Shown here: positions 58,461 through 64,000 of the stretch, piece after piece
How the letters are laid out: each line of letters starts with the position of its first letter
Position numbering within the stretch: the stretch's first letter is position 1
The notes under the pieces: model-generated
Databases searched by the model: none
What the model was told of the DNA's origin: nothing
Seen by the model: the letters and a program-made list of their open reading frames with translations, nothing else
Assembly (NCBI GenBank): GCA_018287875.1
Contig: JAGVVL010000001.1
Location: forward strand, 2,976,001-3,040,000
From: Nigrospora sphaerica
Lineage: Eukaryota; Ascomycota; Sordariomycetes; Amphisphaeriales; Apiosporaceae
Direction of reading: 5' to 3'
Length of the DNA: 64,000 nt
Program-made: the position numbers and the translations under genes

Positions 58461-59901
58461 TCATCGGCGAATTGTGCCGTAAAGATCCAGCTCAATATCC
58501 GCCTGCTTGTAATGGTCGCTCACGATCTGGGGCAAATGGTCCCTTGAGTGCGCGCCGCTGCCGACAATGTTAGCGCACGGCACTCCATCGAGCTAGGACG
58601 CCAAGGGGCCACTTACAGGTTCGTAATGTAGGTATTCACATGCCCCGCGGGGATGCATTCGGACACGGCGTGCTTGACATGCACTTGTCGCACCATCTGC
58701 CCGTCGGCGTAGTTGACGTACTTGGACGGATCTCCCCATTGTGTTGCCGAGTCTTGGTCGGCATGGCTGTCGGGGCTGAGCTTATAGACTCCGCCCAGAA
58801 CGATGACTATGCGGCCTTGCTCCTGGGCGGCGCGGGCGATGATGGCAGCGCCCGAGTCCACAATCACGCCACCGTTGCTCATGATGGCTTGTGCGTCGAG
58901 GATGACTTTGGTTACACGGCTCATATAGGCCGTCAGGCCCGTGTTCATGACCGTGACCACTATGGAACCGGTGGCGGCCAGCGCTTTGCGAAAAGTTGTG
59001 TAGGCGTCGTCGGCCGCCGCTGAAGGATCTGTGACGAGCAGTACGGTGAATTTCCTCTTGGATTTGCTGATAAACCTCTGGACCGTCTTGGAAGGCTGGT
59101 ATACCAGAACAAAGTCTCCCGGGTGAAGGATAATATCTGAGTACGATTGGATCTGCTCGTCGACCTGTTTGACCTCGTCCATGGTGTCGTTGATGCCGTC
59201 GATTACCTCGGAGCGCAGGACGGATACGTTCGTTGATTGGGCGTCCACCACGGGCGTTGATGCGCCGGATGCTAAAGCAGGCGATGCGGCATTGGACCAA
59301 GGCGACGATACCACGTCGGGATCGGCCAGAATATTGAACATGGACTGGGTTCTCGTCAAGGAGCCTATGGCGTTCATCATGGGGGGTCTCGCGGGCCGGG
59401 GAGCGGGCCCATCCTCGGGGATGGTCGAGGCGGCCAACGGGGTAGAAGGAGGATCTTGGACCGACGAGGTTCCACTCTCAGAAGCCACCTCATTGCGGCT
59501 TTCTTCAGCTTCGTCGCGAATCAAGCCCAGGACTCTCCTAACAATGTTGCCGATAACCAGCTCGCGCGGCTGGGCGGCGACCAATCTACGGCCCACCGTC
59601 TGGACATGGGCCAGAAGTTGGTTTACGTCGTTGTACCGGTCCCTGGCCACGACTTGGAGAAGGACATGGGCCGTCGCGAGGGCGCATGGTTCGGCACCAT
59701 GGATCTGCCGTCTCTTGAGAAGACTGTGGCGGGCTATTAGGCCAACTCTGTGCGCAAAGAGGAGCGGCTGGTTCGCCGGGGTTGCGGAGACGAGGATGCT
59801 TACGAGACGAGGAATTCGATCGAGGCTTCCACAGGCTTGCCCTTCAAGCTGTTGATGAATACTTCTAGGTTAGGCGCATCGCCTCCCTTGGCCGGTGCCA
59901 T
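58461..59901 (-). CDS. gcd7: Translation initiation factor eIF2B subunit beta, 441 aa
   Basis: eIF2B is the GDP-GTP exchange factor for eIF2, and beta belongs to its regulatory trimer (alpha, beta, delta), which senses phosphorylated eIF2. Exons 59901-59804, 59747-58617 and 58557-58461 give 441 aa. The N-terminus reads EVFINSLKGKPVEASIEFLVS, then SLLKRRQIHGAEPCALATAHVLLQVV. The C-terminal Rossmann-like domain has HPGDFVLVYQPSKTVQRFI, KFTVLLVTDPS, AYMSRVTKVILDAQAIMSNGGVIVDSGAAIIA and GHVNTYITNLG. The last intron donor (CT-GTAAGT) overlaps an in-frame TAA, so unspliced RNA would end early; the 97-nt final exon adds the conserved ending (IVSDHYKQADIEL). A Ser/Pro insert (about 105-190) is unusual in length. 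Confidence 0.94.
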
Positions 59902-62215
59902 GGCTCGACGACAAGAGTTTGGAGAGCGCGGAAGAAGCGATGAAAGCGTCCGACTGCCAGTCGTTGCCGATCAATCGAATCGGCGGGCTCTTGTTTTTTT
60001 CGTGGTGGGGTTGAGGGCTGTTCGCGGGTCGAGCGTGTCGGTTGCGACGTGCGGTAGCGATGCGTAGAGTGCCGGCGGTGTTGGTCAGTTGAATTTTACA
60101 CAGTGGCCATGTACTCGGAGCGGCAGATGCGTTGTACGAGCCCGGAGCAAGTTGGTAGTGTCGAGGGCGTTGAGGAGGTTGGTTCGACCTGGCGCCGATA
60201 TCTATGAATATTCTCAAAAATTATGACTCAATGGGCCATGAGGTGAATAAGTCGACTAGGCGGGGTGATTTTGTTGATTCCACACCCACACCACACGTGG
60301 GGTTTCTGCCACTAACCACTCTGGGCCAAGCAGAGTATGGGAGCTCCAAGGGAGGGCTGCTCTTCGACTGTGTACCTGATGTACCCAATGAGGATCCCCC
60401 CTTTTTCTTCCTTCTACAACTGAGGTGATACTTTAGTGGAAATTTACACGTTACAGTGGGGAGGGAGGCACCAATGGATGGGCGTTGGGGCACCCATGTC
60501 CTCCTCCATACGGCATCCCATCCATCATCCATCCCATGGGACCAGCATCCTGGATGATAGCCTACCTCTCGCGGCTAGGTACGTAAGGACATACTGGTAG
60601 TATGGGAAGGAGTAAAGGTCTCTCTCTAGCAGCCGGCGCGTCTTATTCATTCCCACGAGGCCAGATTCGGTAACGTATATAGTAGTAGGTACCCGAAGCG
60701 CATCTTCATGTTGGATTCGGCTGGTGCTGCTGACGGGCTGGGTTCCGACTCTCGAATGAGGGCAGATGCAGCACCGCACGCAGATCCATTCGGGTGCGTC
60801 TTGCATACCACACGCGCCGCCCATCGTCGTATCGGCCTCTCCTTGCTTGCTTGCCTCCAATCTCGGGGCCCCAGTCACCTTGCATCCTATCGGCCTCCAT
60901 CTCTGCACCGGGAGCCTGCAGAAGTATGGATGGTTTGGATGCAGCTGCATCCATACAACCTACATGACATCTGGCTTATCCGGGCCCATCCGTCTCCTCT
61001 CGAGTATGGATGCCCGTCCCTTAGGTGTCTGGTTAAAGAAAACTCGACGACGTCCCATCGGGTCGTCGGGACAAGAAGCAAGACCTCCTTTTCCCAGCCT
61101 GGGAGAACGGAGTCCAGCCGCTCCTAGATACAGTCACCGGGTGTTGGCTGACTTGACGCATCCAGGCATCCTGGGCAGGGTTTGTCCATACTTCTTAAGT
61201 GTATGCTGGAAGCTTACCTCTCGCTCTCTTCAATGTGCATACCTCCTACCTTATACTTTCTTTTTTATTTGCTTACAACTTACTTACCTACCTTACCTAC
61301 ATGTACTAACCTACCTACCTACCTCCTCTTCTCTGCATTACTGCCGATCTCACTAGCGACGGGCTGCCTATGAGCATGCAGTCGTCGCTAGAAGTGCCTA
61401 GTGACTTGCCCATCCGTCATCACCTGCCCTCGTACGCCCCGTGCAGAGACCTCGGGGGCGTTGCGAAGCTGTCTGAGAGCCGCCCGAGCTTGTTCAAGTG
61501 CGACGGCGTAAAACACGACTGGACACGATCGTCTGTCTGCACAGGACAACACGGCCCGAGCGGATGCTGACAAGTGAAGTGACTGCCTACCTGCCTCTTC
61601 TTACTTCCTCGTCCACCGACCTCCTTCTCCTCCCCTTCCGCTTTTGGCTCGGTTCTACGGGCACCAGCCAGTTTAATTGATTTTCTGGGAACGCCCACCA
61701 GAGGCACTGGGGTTGGTTGCGCCCTGGGTCCCTCGCCGCTCAACAATCCCCAGCGGGAACTTGCGCGCTCGGCCAAGTAACCAGATCGCTTTGGCCCATC
61801 TAGGCCTGTACCGACTGTACCCATCGTCCTCCGTACTGCTACCTACCTCCCTCTTCCATACCCGGCCGTACTTCTACCCGCCGTACCCATTCTCATCCCG
61901 CATCGAGTCGGGCGTCATTCATAAGGCAGTCGTACGCATTACCACTAGTCGGCCGGCCCTTCTGCGATTCTCATGATCGCGCGACGTATGCCTCTGTCGA
62001 AAGAAATCGCCTGCCTATAGGTACTTGTCCACATTGCTGCTTGTATCTCAACCCACCCCCGGGTTCGAACGGGCCCTATCGCGCTCGCGCGCAAACGCCC
62101 CAACCCGCCGCCCCATTCGTTTGTCTCATCCTCCCCGGCTGCCCTTTTTATCATTCTCTGGAGAGCTCCGCGCCGCCAACCGACTCTTCATGGCTGCCGA
62201 CCCGATCGCCGGAAG
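59902..62215. other. Divergent spacer between eIF2B beta and NEM1, 2.3 kb
   Basis: No gene is supported. A tract of TACC repeats lies at 61281-61325. GGTTCGAAC near 62063 resembles a tRNA B-box but lacks the rest of a tRNA. Pyrimidine-rich DNA (about 61580-61660 and 61830-61910) may belong to the nem1 leader. Confidence 0.55.
61281..61325. repeat. TACC-type tetranucleotide tract
   Basis: Repeated (C)TACCT units, with an interruption near 61300. Shorter similar tracts occur at 10450-10520, 11080-11140, 24530-24590 (as GGTA) and 29410-29428 (as GGTA), always outside genes. Confidence 0.75.
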
Positions 62216-63933
62216 ATGAACTCCCTCAACATAATCTCGGCGCGAGTCACTCCACAACCGACCCCCGCCCCATCCCGATCCAATTCTTTTCGCCGTGGGA
62301 GCCAAGCCGTGTCGGCCAAGGACGAGCAGCAGGATCCCTCGCAAGGGGGTGCGAACACTGTCGCCGCGAACACGACAGCCGAGCCCGACGACTACCGCAT
62401 CACCCAAAGTCACGAACCCGACGACAATATGCTAGACTTTGTAACGAGCGCCGACGAGAAATCCCCCCTGCTGGGCCGGGCCGAAACCCCCATATCCAAG
62501 GATCCCAACGTGCGGGCGCAGTCCTGGCATGTACTGCCTGCCCGTCTGGCGAATAGCCTGATCAACGCGATACGCTGGCTTCTTTCCGCTCTTGCCGCAC
62601 CTGCTCTCTACTTGATTGCCTGCCTCTACGACCAGAACGGCGCTTTTGCCCCCTTACGACGACTGCGTACTTGGCTCGGCTTATCCTACGACGAGACGAG
62701 CAGGCCGGCCACTGAGAATCCCGAGGACGCCGAACGGAGCGCCGAGAAGAGAGGGGCTCCGCGACGCATGAGTCAACCACACAGCCGAGCCCAGCATACG
62801 TCCTCGGCCATGCGACCTCCCATCTCGTCGGGTTCCTCGTCGTCCGGGCTGTCGTCCGAGTCCGACTCGGATGCGGCCAGCCCAAGCGATGCTACGCCCA
62901 GTCGCCATGCGCGGTCCCGGTCTCCCCAGTCGAGCGAAGAAATCGCACCTGCGAGGCGGTCGATCCGGATCAAACTGCACAACGACGAAGCTCTGCGCCA
63001 GCGCCAACACAAGAAATCGCAATCGCTTAGTGCCAAGGGCAGCGGCGGTGACGCCGCCGCCGGCGATCTCTCGGCCCAGCTCAAGTCTCCCACGTCGCCG
63101 GTGGGCGCCCTTACCAAGTACCCGAAAACGCCAGCGCCGCCCCGGCCCCTGATACCTCGTCGCCAGCCCTCGTTCATCTCGTACGAAAATCCCGACCCGA
63201 CGCATCTGAAGACGCTGATCCTGGACTTGGATGAAACGTTGATTCACAGCATGTCGAGGGGAGGTCGGGTCGGGTCGGGGCATATGGTCGAAGTGCGACT
63301 GAACACGACGTACGTGGGCGCGGGCGGCCAGCAGAGCCTCGGGCCCCAGCACCCCATTCTGTACTACGTCCACAAACGGCCGCACTGCGACGAGTTCTTG
63401 CGCAAGGTAGGCCCCTACTTTCCGGGGCGGTTGGGCATGGCGGCCGGGCATCCGTGACTGACTTTACCCCGTGGCCACAGGTATCAAAATGGTACAACCT
63501 GGTCGTCTTCACGGCATCGGTTCAAGAATACGCCGACCCTGTCATTGATTGGTTGGAGTCGGAGAGGAAATACTTCACAGGCAGATTCTACCGGCAGCAC
63601 TGCACGTTTCGACATGGCGCCTTCATCAAGGACCTCAGCTCAGTGGAGCCGGACTTAAGCAAGGTCATGATCCTGGACAACAGTCCTCTGAGCTACATGT
63701 TCCACCAAGGTACGTCTTGGCCAGTGCTTGATTTTGGGGGGGTTTTGGGCGACCAGGTGCTAATCCGACCTTGTGCAGACAATGCCATTCCGATCCAGGG
63801 TTGGATCAGCGACCCGACGGACAACGACCTTTTACATCTAGTGCCCCTGCTCGAGGGTCTCCAGTACGTGTCGGACGTTCGGGCGCTGCTGGCATTGAGG
63901 GGAGGGGAAGATGGGCAGCATCAGGTATCATGA
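62216..63933 (+). CDS. nem1: Nuclear envelope-ER phosphatase NEM1 (FCP1/SCP-like), 524 aa
   Basis: NEM1 with SPO7 dephosphorylates the lipin PAH1 at the nuclear/ER membrane, steering phosphatidate toward triacylglycerol and limiting nuclear membrane growth. Exons 62216-63406, 63481-63709 and 63779-63933 give 524 aa. The N-terminus MNSLNIISARVTP is followed by a Ser/Arg stretch and a hydrophobic segment (LLSALAAPALYLIACLY). A disordered Ser-rich linker leads to the HAD-type phosphatase domain. Its DxDxT motif is at residues 337-341 (LDLDETLIHS); then come VVFTASVQEYADPVIDWLE, FYRQHCTF and MILDNSPLSYMFHQDNAIPIQGW. Ending DNDLLHLVPLLEGL is typical. Both introns are confirmed by restored motifs. 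Confidence 0.95.
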
Positions 63934-64000
63934 CGTAAAGGCGCCGAGCCCCAGGGTCGTAGGGCGGCCTAGCGAATAGTTATTTAATGGATCCAAGGTA

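Noticed and set aside
62055..62075. GGTTCGAAC, similar to a tRNA B-box
   Set aside because: The bases after it do not complete the TPsiC arm, and no A-box or acceptor stem is found at the right distance.
1..64000. Secondary-metabolite or other functional gene cluster
   Set aside because: No polyketide synthase, NRPS, terpene cyclase, P450 or cluster-type regulator is present. The genes are unrelated housekeeping functions, and the single MFS gene has no biosynthetic neighbours.

Overview
The window looks like nuclear DNA of a filamentous ascomycete, most likely a Sordariomycete. The evidence is many short introns (about 44-170 nt) with GTRNGT donors and CTAAC or CTGAC branch points, GC-rich third codon positions, large gene-free spacers, and protein families that read closest to fungal members. 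Genus cannot be told from the sequence. I see no rRNA, tRNA, CRISPR, intact transposon or secondary-metabolite cluster.

Twenty gene models are supported, nearly all single-copy housekeeping genes, most with exon boundaries placed by frame and splice signals. From left to right they are: a soluble cytochrome b5-like protein (+); a 65-aa single-pass membrane protein (+); dCMP deaminase (-); ATG7, the autophagy E1 (+); an MFS transporter (+); an ERJ5-type J-domain protein (-); a 62-aa four-exon membrane microprotein (+); an F-box protein (+); a mitochondrial NAD/pyrimidine-nucleotide-type carrier (-); complex III subunit 7 (+); an ANP1/MNN9/VAN1 mannosyltransferase (-); a 3-methyladenine DNA glycosylase (+); the GPI wall protein ECM33 (+); an SPF45-like splicing factor (-); a peroxisomal PCS60/oxalyl-CoA-synthetase-like ligase (+); an acidic orphan (-); NAA10 (+); a 681-aa orphan (-); eIF2B beta (-); and the NEM1 phosphatase (+).

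The genes do not form a pathway. Functional links are loose: two mitochondrial genes (carrier and QCR7) share a divergent 1.7 kb promoter, and a Golgi mannosyltransferase lies two genes from a wall glycoprotein. The other divergent pairs (dCMP deaminase/ATG7, ERJ5/microprotein, SPF45/PCS60, eIF2B beta/NEM1) look incidental.

Accessory signals lie in the spacers. A long 5' leader intron precedes ecm33 at the end of a roughly 6.4 kb gene-poor stretch. An in-frame open stretch runs 131 codons past the ATG7 stop. A broken F-box-like relic with a small hairpin sits in a more AT-rich patch at about 52.2-53.9 kb. Simple-sequence and TACC/GGTA tracts are scattered throughout. I found no convincing new multi-gene system. 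The best leads are splice oddities (a 13-nt exon beside a GC-AG intron, and a 25-nt exon carrying an ATP-binding loop), the frame after ATG7, and the orphan proteins.
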